A DNA stretch of 24,926 bases from Candidatus Hadersleviella danica (GTDB taxonomy: Bacteria > Chloroflexota > Anaerolineae > Promineifilales > Promineifilaceae), in assembly GCA_016711405.1 (NCBI GenBank), contig JADJSZ010000085.1, positions 1 to 24,926 of the forward strand. The letters are read 5' to 3'. Under the pieces are notes generated by a model. The model made no database searches and was not told the origin of the DNA. It saw nothing but the letters and a program-made list of their open reading frames with translations. The position numbers and the translations under genes are program-made. The stretch's first letter is position 1. Every line of letters begins with the position of its first letter. Positions 1 through 6,499 of this stretch are shown here, in pieces.

Positions 1-235
1 TATATTTGGTCATAAGAATTTCCTTGAGGGATAGTAACTATTCCAATTTAGTTGGTAGTGGCGGCTTTAGCCGTTTTCCTAACTCATAGCACACAGGCTT
101 TCTCTAATCCCTTTGCCGTTTTTGCGCCTTTGCGCCGTAGCGTTCCACGATTTTGATAAACACGCGAACAGTGAGAGGGCGAAGGTGGTTTGCACGGGAA
201 GAATGGTGGGGTGGGGATAACTATAAAGTTTGCTC
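1..235. other. Intergenic stretch upstream of tRNA, no gene seen
   Basis: I see no convincing coding sequence here; the short minus-strand frames have no recognisable protein character. Around 108-140 there is a T- and GCC-rich stretch with short units such as TTTGCGCC repeated imperfectly, which resembles the low-complexity spacer repeats found elsewhere in the window. A TATAAA at 222-227 lies just before the tRNA and could be its -10 element, but no -35 is present at the right distance. Confidence 0.4.
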
Positions 236-309
236 GGCGACGTAGTGAAGTGGTAAGGCATGGGTATGCAAAAATCCTGATCACCGGTTCGAAGATCCGG
301 TCGTCCTCC
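236..309 (+). tRNA. tRNA-Cys (GCA), with apparent indels
   Basis: The segment follows the bacterial tRNA-Cys pattern. It starts GGCGACG, has a D-loop with AAGTGGTAAGG, an anticodon region containing TGCAAAA (anticodon GCA), and a T-arm with the GGTTCGA signature flanked by ACCGG and CCGGT. Three places deviate from a normal tRNA. The anticodon loop seems one base too long, in an A homopolymer. The T-loop is 9 bases (TTCGAAGAT) instead of 7. The 3' acceptor strand (CGTCCTC) pairs with GGCGACG only if one G is restored. No CCA is encoded directly at the end. The pattern fits a real tRNA-Cys carrying sequence errors; a decayed tRNA copy is the alternative. Confidence 0.6.
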
Positions 310-386
310 TCTCAGATGCTATTGTGCCCCTCTTATTAGGGGGTGCAACTCATCAAAAAGGTCAATAAGCAATTGACACATCTAAT

Positions 387-416
387 AAAACCGCTGGCAA
401 ATTGCCGGCGGTTTTT
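387..416 (+). terminator. Rho-independent terminator downstream of tRNA-Cys
   Basis: A stem of 12 base pairs (388-399 with 403-414) closes on the three-base loop AAT and runs into a short T tract at 412-416. One G-T wobble is the only imperfection. It can end transcription from the tRNA. Two weaker hairpins lie between the tRNA and this site: GCCCCT/AGGGG-type pairing at about 319-346, and GTCAAT/ATTGAC at 361-377. Confidence 0.75.
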
Positions 417-456
417 GACGGAAAACCACTTTTAGGAAGCCACACCTATAGCCTGA

Positions 457-811
457 TTACCCATTTAGCTTGGGGTTATTGGCGTGCCGCTCTTTATCGC
501 GGGTGGTCTTTTTGTGGGGATTGCGCTCGATAACGGCGCGGTCAATCACCCTGTTTGGTTGGACAGACAGACCAACACAGCACATCCCGGCCATTTCGTC
601 AGCCATGTCGGCCACGGCCCGTCTCCACTCTCTCGGGGCGCTTAAAACTCTGCTCTCGCCTTGGCAACCTCACCATCAGCCGCGCCACGCCCCCTCCTCT
701 TGCCATGGGCAGGGCGGTGTTGGTTAGCTCGGCGTAATAGCGCACACCAATTGGTGTTTTAACCCATTCATCTACAATTTGTTGGTATTGTCGAGTTGTT
801 AAATCTTGCAT
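457..811 (-). CDS. MazG-like nucleotide pyrophosphohydrolase (frameshifted)
   Basis: The protein begins MQDLTTRQYQQIVDEW, followed by GVRYYAELTN, VARLMVRL and EQSFK. In another frame it continues with DMADEMA and ends with a segment containing AVIERN, KKTTRDKERH and NNPK. This order matches small MazG-like or RS21-C6-type pyrophosphohydrolases of about 110-120 residues, which hydrolyse nucleoside triphosphates and are thought to clear non-canonical nucleotides. The metal-binding EExxE motif, expected after ELTN, is blurred because a frame change falls there; another lies near 600. The start is the ATG at 809-811 and the stop is TAA at 457-459. No Shine-Dalgarno sequence is obvious. The gene is divergent from mgtE. 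Family assignment rests on recalled motif order, not on a search. Confidence 0.65.
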
Positions 812-820
812 AGGGGGTTG

Positions 821-873
821 GGACTAAGGACTAAGGACGGGGACGAATGACAAATGACGAGGGACGAATGACC
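821..873. repeat. Tandem heptamer repeat (GAC-initial units)
   Basis: GAC recurs every 7 bases through this stretch, with units such as GGACTAA, GACAAAT and GACGAAT. There are about seven units with one 6-base step. It fills the divergent spacer between the MazG-like gene and mgtE. It is one of a family of heptamer arrays seen in nearly every spacer of this window, each with its own unit sequence. Confidence 0.8.
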
Positions 874-944
874 ACTTCTCAGATATAGTTGTAACGGTTT
901 TGCGGCCGTTGTGCCAATCCTCGAAAACCAACGCCTCATCCCCC

Positions 945-951
945 AAAGGAG
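945..951 (+). promoter_or_regulatory. Shine-Dalgarno site of mgtE; start codon reads ATA
   Basis: AAAGGAG lies six bases before an ATA codon at 958-960. That codon opens the frame Ser-Glu-Gln-Ser-Lys-Leu-Asp, which continues into the MgtE N-terminal domain. Spacing and frame both point to 958 as the start. An ATG is expected, so the ATA is either a miscalled base or a rare non-canonical start. Confidence 0.55.
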
Positions 952-957
952 TGATTT

Positions 958-2392
958 ATATCTGAGCAAAGCAAGCTGGATAAAGAGCTGGTCTTAACCT
1001 TGGTCAACGAAAAGCGGCTGAAAGAGTTGCGTGCTTTGCTCGAGGAGTACCACCTGCCGATATTGCGGGTTGTTGGATGAGGTGCCATCGAAAGCGGCCG
1101 TGGTCATCTTTAGCCGCTTGCCCATCGAAAATGGCGGGCGAAGTGCTAGACAGAGCAGGCAGTTTGGTGCGCATAAAGAGCTGGCCGAAGAAGTAGACGA
1201 TGAGATTTTGGCTAATATCCTCGACGAATTGCCGATGGACGACGCGGCCGAGTTTTAGAAGACCTGCCCGACCAAGTTCCGGACAGGTTGCTCGATTTGA
1301 TGGAACCCGAGTGGGTAGAAGATGTTGCGCGAAATCCTCAGCTACGATGAAAAAAGGAATTGTGCAGGGCAGATGACCACCGATGTGGCCGCCTTGCGAC
1401 GGCAGTCGGACGGCCGCTGAAGCCATCGAATCCATGCGTTCGCTCCAAGATATAGAAACCTTTCACTATCTCTATGTGGTAGACCGCCACCATATTCTCA
1501 TCGGGGTGGTTCCCATCCGTTATTTGTTGCTGGCTGGCCCGACCAACTCATTGAAGAGTTGATGATAGACAATGTTCTCTCGATTAAAGGTCACGGCCGA
1601 CCAAGAGGAATTAGCCGATTTCATGTCCAAATACGACTACACGGCCATCCCTGTCAGTAGACGACGAAGGGCATTGTTGGGCGTCGTAGCCGTGGACGAT
1701 GCCTTGGACGTGTTAGAAGAAAAGCCACCGAGACGTTCAGCCCGGTTAGGTGGCTCTCAACCGCTCGACCGGCCTATTTTAATGCCTCGGTTTATACGGT
1801 GGCGGGTAAACGGGTGGGCTGGCTCCTGCTACTTTTTGCGACAGGTTCACTCACGGCGGGGTTTCGCTCGTCTTCAGCGATGTGCTGGTGCGCCTGCCGT
1901 TCCTGACGCTTTTCGTGGCCTTGCTGATAGGCACGGGCGGGCAATGCGGGCACGCAAACTGTGGCGACGATTATTCGCGCCATCACTTTGGGCGAGGTGC
2001 GGATTGGCGCCTCGGCCGTGCATGGCGGCGCGAAGTGGCCGTGGGTCTCATGCTCGGGTTGGCGATGGGCGTGGTAGGGTTTGCTTTCGCCGCCCTCAGC
2101 ACCCCGGCGATTGGCAATGCCCTGCGGATGGGCTTGGTCATTGCTCTTTCCCTGCCCGCCATTGTGGTCTGGTCTACGACCATTGCCACCCTTGTGCCCA
2201 TTTTGGCCGACCATTGGGGCATTGATGCGACGATGGTGAGCGTCGATGATTAGCACGGTGGTAGATGCCACTGGTTTGGGGATTTACTACCTGCTGGCGG
2301 GGCTTATTTTTGGGATTTTGATAGGCGACTATAGTTACAACGGCCGAAAACTGCTGGTTGATAGGGAGTGGTATATAAGTCTATTGGTGTAG
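958..2392 (+). CDS. mgtE: MgtE magnesium channel/transporter (multiply frameshifted)
   Basis: MgtE proteins are inner-membrane Mg2+ channels gated by intracellular Mg2+. Read across frames, the parts come in the family order. The cytoplasmic superhelical N domain (958-1350) contains ILANILDELPMDDAAEF. A CBS pair (about 1370-1735) contains YLYVVDRHHILIGVVPIRYLL and later SKYDYTAIPV and GVVAVDDALDVLEE. A hydrophobic C-terminal part (about 1790-2350) includes VRLPFLTLFVALLIGTGG followed, in another frame, by NAGTQT, close to the GGNAG signature of the family. The length of about 478 codons is normal. At least eight frame changes occur (for example near 1057, 1070, 1255, 1340, 1530, 1665, 1725 and 1950), many at short homopolymers. 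It is probably a single intact gene with sequence errors; decay cannot be excluded from this window alone. Confidence 0.85.
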
Positions 2393-2476
2393 TAGTGTAT
2401 TAAAATAGACCAATACCCACTCCACCAATAAAACTAAAATGCCAGATTATGAGCCTGCAAAATATAGACAACCCTT

Positions 2477-2505
2477 TTGGCCAGCCTGCCTTAGTCAGCT
2501 AAAAT
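2477..2505 (+). promoter_or_regulatory. Candidate sigma70-type promoter before the 2538 gene
   Basis: TTGGCC at 2477-2482 and TAAAAT at 2500-2505 are 17 bases apart, and the -10 matches five of six consensus bases. It sits 33 bases before the ATG at 2538. The spacer after mgtE (2393-2470) contains an imperfect inverted repeat, with TATTGGT against ACCAATA, that may end mgtE transcription, so an independent promoter here is plausible. Confidence 0.4.
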
Positions 2506-2537
2506 GCTAACCAACGCACCAATTTACAGGATTGCTC

Positions 2538-2957
2538 ATGTCTCAAGAAAAAAATTCAACTTATTGTCACGGGGGCGAATCCGCAGGGATGTTTGGCTAT
2601 CAGCTTTGCACCGGCGCAACCATTGCGGGGCAAGTCGCCCTCTTTCCTGAAGAAGAAGTCAAAGTGCCGCCGTGTAACTGTTTCCCTCGAATGGCGTACC
2701 GAGGGGCGCGGCACCGCCAGCCAAAAAGTGGCCGAGAAACACCTCCACGAAGGGGATTTTAATCGGTCTCTTGCCCCAACAATTTCCCTTTCTCGCTCAC
2801 TGTTCCCGAATCGCCGTGGAGCTACGACGGCCGCTACATCAAAATTGTCTGGGAACTCATCGCCAACGTGAATATTCCGTGGGGGGCGCGATTGGGTCGC
2901 TACGCAACAGTGGTGGTGGAGCCAGAAGGCGGTGAGGGAGAGGGGGAGAACCAATAA
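2538..2957 (+). CDS. Conserved hypothetical protein, possibly beta-sandwich (arrestin/Spo0M-like)
   Basis: The ATG at 2538 follows CAGGA by six bases. The start reads MSQEKKIQLIVTGANPQG. Read across about three frame changes, it continues with TIAGQVALFPEEEVKV, RRVTVSLEWRTEGRGT, VAEKHLHEGDF, WSYDGRYIKIVWELIANV and RDWVATQ, ending at TAA 2955-2957. This alternation of hydrophobic strands, with a WRTEGRGT-like segment and a late SYDGRYIKIVWEL strand, reminds me of arrestin-fold proteins such as Spo0M, but I do not recognise a specific family and assign no function. About 140 residues, with no signal peptide or membrane segment. The stop codon lies inside the heptamer array that follows. Frame changes fall near 2630, 2670, 2780 and 2915. 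Confidence 0.5.
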
Positions 2958-3005
2958 CCAATAACGAATACCCCGTAACCAGTAACATCCCATGACCAAT
3001 TACGA
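2950..3005. repeat. Tandem heptamer repeat spanning a stop and a start codon
   Basis: Units such as ACCAATA, ACGAATA and ACCAGTA follow one another with a 7-base period. The array contains the TAA stop of the upstream gene (2955-2957) and the ATG of echA (2992-2994). The first echA codons (ATG ACC AAT TAC GAA) are themselves a continuation of the repeat. Confidence 0.8.
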
Positions 3006-3779
3006 ATTTTGCAACTTAGTGTGGAAGAAGGGGGGTGGCCACCATTGTGCTAAATCGGCCGCCTGCCAACGCGCTCAACGCGCAAATGACGTATGAACTG
3101 TTTCAAGCGGCCGTGTATTGCTCGGCCACCCGCCATTCGCGCCGTCGTTCTCACAGGTGCGGGCAAGCTGTTCTGCGCGGGCGGCGATTTGCCCGAATTT
3201 GCGGCCGCCGACAATCTCGATGCTCATCTGAAAGTGATGACCACCCACTTGCACGCGGCCGTCTCCCGCTTTGCCCGCATGGATGCCCCCCTGATTGGGG
3301 CGATTAACGGCACGGCGGCGGGCGGGCTTCATCCTCGCTTGCGCCTGCGATGTGACCTTGGCGGCCGAATCGGCTAAGTTTACGCTGGCCTACACGGCCG
3401 CTGGTCTCACCCCGATGGCTCCTCCACGGATCACCTCCTGCCCCGCCTCGTTGGGTTGCGTCGGGCGGTGGAATAGGCGCTCACCAATCGGCGGCTCAGC
3501 GCGGCCGAAGCACTCGAATGGGGGCTGGTCAATCGCGTTGTGCCAGACGACCAACTGCTGGCCGAAGCACACAAACTGGCACGGCAACTGGCTCAGGGGC
3601 CAACGGCCGCGTTTGGCGCCACCAAACGCCTCTTAGCCAACGCCCTCAATGAATCGCTGGAAACCCAAATGGAGAATGAAGCACAAAGCATCATCGCCAT
3701 TGGCAAAACGGCCGATGCCCAAGAGGGGATAGATGCGTTTCTGAACAAGCGCGTGCCGGAGTTTGGCCGTAAGCCGTAA
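2992..3779 (+). CDS. Enoyl-CoA hydratase/isomerase family protein (frameshifted)
   Basis: Crotonase-fold enzymes act on enoyl-CoA thioesters in beta-oxidation and related pathways. Visible landmarks in order are VATIVLNRPPANALNAQMTYE (3037-3100), the oxyanion-hole segment LFCAGGDLPEFAAADN (about 3170-3215), GAINGTAAGG followed by ACACDVTLAAESAKF (3298-3385), AGLTP near 3400, then AAEALEWGLVNRVVPDDQL and KLARQLAQGPTAAFGATKRLL to the end. Length is about 262 residues, normal for the family. The AGLTP-D-type segment suggests an isomerase or PaaG-like member rather than a classical hydratase, but a frame change falls exactly there. Other frame changes are near 3010, 3035, 3125, 3330 and 3470. The ATG at 2992 is chosen because it restores MTNYEILQL before the first strand. 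No Shine-Dalgarno is present. Confidence 0.82.
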
Positions 3780-3834
3780 GCTATAAGCCGTAAGCTCAGG
3801 CATTTGCTTACGGCTTACGGCTTACAGCTTACGG
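3767..3834. repeat. Inverted heptamer array, likely bidirectional terminator
   Basis: Four units of CCGTAAG type (3767-3794) face four units of CTTACGG type (3807-3834) across a 12-base loop. The two 28-base arms pair with about three mismatches. It lies between the convergent echA and sensor-kinase genes. The echA stop TAA (3777-3779) is inside a unit, and the kinase stop TAG (3835-3837, minus strand) abuts the other arm. There is no T tract, so factor-independent termination is only possible, not shown. Confidence 0.75.
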
Positions 3835-5425
3835 CTACCTTGGTAGACGCACACTGACTTCTGTGCCCGTGGGCAGGGGGATGAGGCGTAAACGGCCGCT
3901 TAAATCGCTTTCCACCAGCGTTTCGGCGATTTCCAAGCCCAGCCCTTTGGTGTAATCGGCGGGCAAACCACGGCCGTTGTCGCGCACGACCACAATGTAT
4001 TCGGCGGCCGTTCGGCCAAGCGAGATTTCCACCCGTCCCACTTCCCGCCCCGCAAAACCATGTTCAAGGGCGTTCAAGAGTAGTTCGTTGACCACCAGCA
4101 CAAGGGCGGTGGCCTCTTTGCTGGGCAAGAACAACGCCTCGCCCAACACCTCAATGACAATTTGCTGGTGCGGCGCTGTCATCATTTGGGCGGTGGTGGG
4201 GGCGATGAGGCGCAGAAAGTCGCGAACATCTAACAGCCGAAACCCCTTGGTGGAAAGCTCCTCATGGACGGCCGCAATGCTTTGGATTCGGCTGATGTTC
4301 AGTTCGAGAACCTCGGCCGTGGTTAGTTTATGCGCGTCCGCCATTTGCAGACGCATCAGCATGGCCACCGTTTGCAGATTGTTCTTGATGCGGTGGTGCA
4401 TCTCCCGAATGACGGCCACATTCGTCACCAATTGGGCATTTTTCAAGCCCAAGGCCGTTTGGTTGGCCAGGTGAAGAGCGACTGCTGTTCCTTCGCTGAA
4501 CTCGCGGGGGTATGGGTGTAGCAAGCCATCACCCCAATGACACGGGCACGGACTTGGAGCGGCACGGCCAGCATGGAGACCAGCCCTTCGGCGCGGGCGA
4601 GGGTTTGGCCAAGGTAACGGCCGTCTTGGCGCACATCCCACACGACCATGCTTTGCCCCGTTTGGGCGACATGCCCAATCACCCCTTCGCCCACACGCAG
4701 GGGGGGGCGCGGCCGATAATCCCCCAATTCGCGCCGCGCCGAGCGCAATTCTAAGTATTGCCCTGTTTCGTCGAGCAAAAAAATGGAGCAAACGGCCGCG
4801 CCCATCGTCTTGGCCGCCATTTCCGTCACCACATCCAGCAAATCGCCCAAGTATTGGGGCTGTCACCGCTTCGCTCAGGCGGGCGAGGAGTTTGTAGCTC
4901 TTGCAATTGGCGGTGCTGGCTGTCGTAAAGTTGGGCTTTGGCCAGTGCCCCGCCGCCAAATCGGCAATCAGGGCGAGTAGCTCCACCTCCTGTGGCGTAA
5001 ACGGATGGGGCTGGAAGGTTTTGCACGTTCATCGCCCCAATGGGCTGTTCTTCGATGGCCAGCGGGACGGCCAGCAACGACTGAAAAATCCCCTCGTCCG
5101 CCTCTTCGACGGGTTTGTAGTGGGGGTCGGCTTGGGCGAGGGTGGCGTAGACGGGGGCGTTTTGGCGCACGGCGTGGCCTGTCATGCCTTCGCCGACGCG
5201 CAGGGTGGAACGGCCGAGTGCCCGCGCCGCCAGCCCTGTGCTGGCCCGCAAGCGCAAAATGTCGCTCTCGGGGTCGAGCAGGTAAATGGTGCAGGAGTCT
5301 ACGGCCATGACCTCGGCCGTTTTGCGGGCAATCAAGTCCAGTGTGGTGTCTAAATCCACGGCCGAACTAAGCGACCGCGCAATTTGCCGCAAGGCTTGGG
5401 TGATAGGTGGGGCGGTGTGGGGCAT
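3835..5425 (-). CDS. Cytoplasmic sensor histidine kinase, GAF-GAF-HisKA_2-HATPase (frameshifted)
   Basis: Read 5' to 3' on the minus strand, the protein starts MPHTAPPITQALRQIARSL. A first GAF domain follows (SCTIYLLDPESDILRLRAST, LRVGEGMTGHAVR, SLLAVPL). A second GAF has the same skeleton (VCSIFLLDETGQYLELRSAR, LRVGEGVIGHVAQTGQ, SMLAVPLQ). Then comes a HisKA_2 phosphoacceptor helix with EMHHRIKNNLQTVAMLMRLQ, and an HATPase domain with the N box VVNELLLNALEHGF, G1 DNGRGLP and G2 GLGLEIAETL. No membrane segment is seen, so it is soluble. HisKA_2 kinases such as PdtaS phosphorylate ANTAR or similar response regulators; no such partner is in the window. Frame changes lie near 5025, 4960, 4895, 4855 and 4465. 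About 530 residues. The ATG at 5423-5425 is preceded by heptamer repeats and no Shine-Dalgarno. Confidence 0.85.
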
Positions 5426-5428
5426 TTA

Positions 5429-5498
5429 ATTTTGGATTGGGGATTTTGGATTTTGGATTAAAATCCGCCCCTCTTTTCTCTCTTCTCTCTTCTCTTAG
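5429..5498. repeat. Two tandem heptamer arrays in a divergent spacer
   Basis: The first array (about 5430-5459) repeats GGATTTT-type units. The second (5471-5498) repeats CTCTCTT-type units four times. They lie directly upstream of the minus-strand sensor kinase. The rest of this 236-base spacer (5499-5580) is not repetitive and contains TTGTGA and GATAAA 18 bases apart (5535-5564), a weak promoter candidate for the GntR gene. Confidence 0.7.
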
Positions 5499-5584
5499 AA
5501 CATGACATTTGGAACTTTACACCATCTCAGGGTTGTGATAAAGTCCCCATCCTTTTGATAAATACGATTGATTGGATGAATGGT

Positions 5585-5660
5585 AGCTGTCAGCTAGCTA
5601 GCTAGTTAGCTAGTCAGCAATTCTCATTCCGCAATCCGAAATCTACCATTCCGAAATCCG
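5585..5660. repeat. Tandem octamer/heptamer repeat reaching the gntR start codon
   Basis: GCTAGCTA and GCTAGTTA-type units of 8 bases (about 5585-5616) are followed by CCGAAAT-type units of about 7 bases (5629-5660). The array ends one base before the ATG at 5662. No Shine-Dalgarno motif is left between them. Confidence 0.7.
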
Positions 5661-5661
5661 C

Positions 5662-6342
5662 ATGCCTGCTGGCCACCTCGAATCTCCCTTCTTGCAATAC
5701 CTCATCCACCACGACTTAGGGGTGGGTGAGCGGTTGCCTACGTTGCAGGAACTGAGCGGTGAGTTGGGGGTTAGTGTGGGTAAATTGCGGGAGCAATTAG
5801 AGGTGGCGCGGGGATTGGGATTGGTTTCGGTACGGCCGCGCCTCGGCATTCAGCGGGAGCCATTTGATTTTGGGACGGTGGTGCGCGAGGGGATGATGTT
5901 TGCCCTTGCCAGCGGGGAAGGGACGTTTGAGCAGGTGAGCAACATGCGCCAAGTGTTAGAAATTGGGTTGTGGGAGGCGGCCGTGGAAGCCCTAACGGCC
6001 GAGGACATTGGCCGCTTGCGCCAGCTTGCTGGCCAGCGCATGGGACAAATTGCGCGGCGAACCTGTACACATCCCACGGCCGAACACCGCGCCCTGCACC
6101 TGACCATTTTTAGCAAGCTCAACAACCCGTTTGTGCAAGGGTTGCTTAACAGCTATTGGGAAGCATATGAAGCGTACCAACTGACCCGCTTTACCCAATA
6201 TACTTATTGGATAGATGCTTGGAATTACCACGAGCAAATTGTGGAGGCGTTGGCCGCTGGGGAGGCGATGCGGGGCAAGCAGTTGCTGATTGAGCATTTT
6301 GCGTTGTTGCGCCCGGCCGTGGGGGCGAGAAGTAAAAAGTGA
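5662..6342 (+). CDS. GntR family transcriptional regulator with FCD domain
   Basis: An intact 226-residue protein. Residues 1-70 form a winged helix-turn-helix with GERLPTLQELSGELGVSVGK followed by LREQLEVARGLGLVSVRPR, the usual GntR pattern with a wing after GLV. Residues about 80-215 form an all-helical FCD effector domain. It includes MRQVLEIGLWEAAVEALT, AEHRALHLTIFSKLNNPFVQ and YHEQIVEALAAGE; the two His-containing motifs are the metal or ligand site of FCD proteins. Such regulators usually repress nearby catabolic genes and respond to an organic acid. Here it sits 157 bases upstream of korAB in the same direction and diverges from the sensor kinase, so korAB control is possible but inferred. 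The start at 5662 begins the wHTH with normal length, although it lacks a Shine-Dalgarno. Confidence 0.88.
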   Translation: MPAGHLESPFLQYLIHHDLGVGERLPTLQELSGELGVSVGKLREQLEVARGLGLVSVRPRLGIQREPFDFGTVVREGMMFALASGEGTFEQVSNMRQVLEIGLWEAAVEALTAEDIGRLRQLAGQRMGQIARRTCTHPTAEHRALHLTIFSKLNNPFVQGLLNSYWEAYEAYQLTRFTQYTYWIDAWNYHEQIVEALAAGEAMRGKQLLIEHFALLRPAVGARSKK

Positions 6343-6462
6343 AAAATAAGAAGTAGAAAGCAAGACTTCGTTGACCACTACCCTTTTGCCCTTTTGCATC
6401 ATTGCCCTTTTGCAATAAAAACTTTTATTACAAAAAGACGAAAGAGCAAAAAGACAAACTGA
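6330..6462. repeat. Heptamer and octamer arrays between gntR and korA
   Basis: AAGTAAA/AAGTGAA-type heptamers (about 6330-6364) begin inside the last codons of the GntR gene and contain its stop. CCCTTTTG octamers follow (6380-6411, three exact and one diverged). A 16-base unit beginning CAAAAAGA is repeated at 6431-6459. All are A- or T-rich and differ from the arrays in other spacers. Confidence 0.65.
6414..6429. promoter_or_regulatory. AT-rich palindrome upstream of korA, candidate operator
   Basis: AATAAAA AC TTTTATT is a perfect 7-base inverted repeat with a two-base centre, 70 bases before the korA start. Its position between a GntR regulator and korAB makes it a possible operator. It does not resemble the TGGTnnnACCA type bound by FadR, so the link to this regulator is weak. 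Confidence 0.3.
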
Positions 6463-6499
6463 ACCTAGAACCGAACTAATCTGTTAAGGAGAATTTGAG

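Noticed and set aside
84..284. Overlapping minus-strand open frames of 60-66 residues
   Set aside because: They have no recognisable composition or ribosome site, and they overlap the tRNA.
885..957. Mg2+-sensing M-box riboswitch before mgtE
   Set aside because: The leader is too short, and I see no conserved M-box core or expression-platform hairpin.
885..2360. Direct repeat flanking mgtE (TATAGTTGTAACGG near 886 and CTATAGTTACAACGG near 2329)
   Set aside because: The match is only about 14 bases with differences, and there is no other sign of transposition; probably coincidence.
3767..3834. CRISPR-like array
   Set aside because: Units are 7 bases, contiguous and inverted, with no spacers; this is a tandem/inverted short repeat, not CRISPR. 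The same holds for the other heptamer arrays.
4783..5353. Plus-strand open frames opposite the sensor kinase
   Set aside because: They are antisense to clear GAF domains and show no protein family features.
5499..5580. GntR operator in the divergent spacer (TTTACACC...GGTTGTGATAAA)
   Set aside because: The half sites match poorly once aligned, so I do not call an operator.
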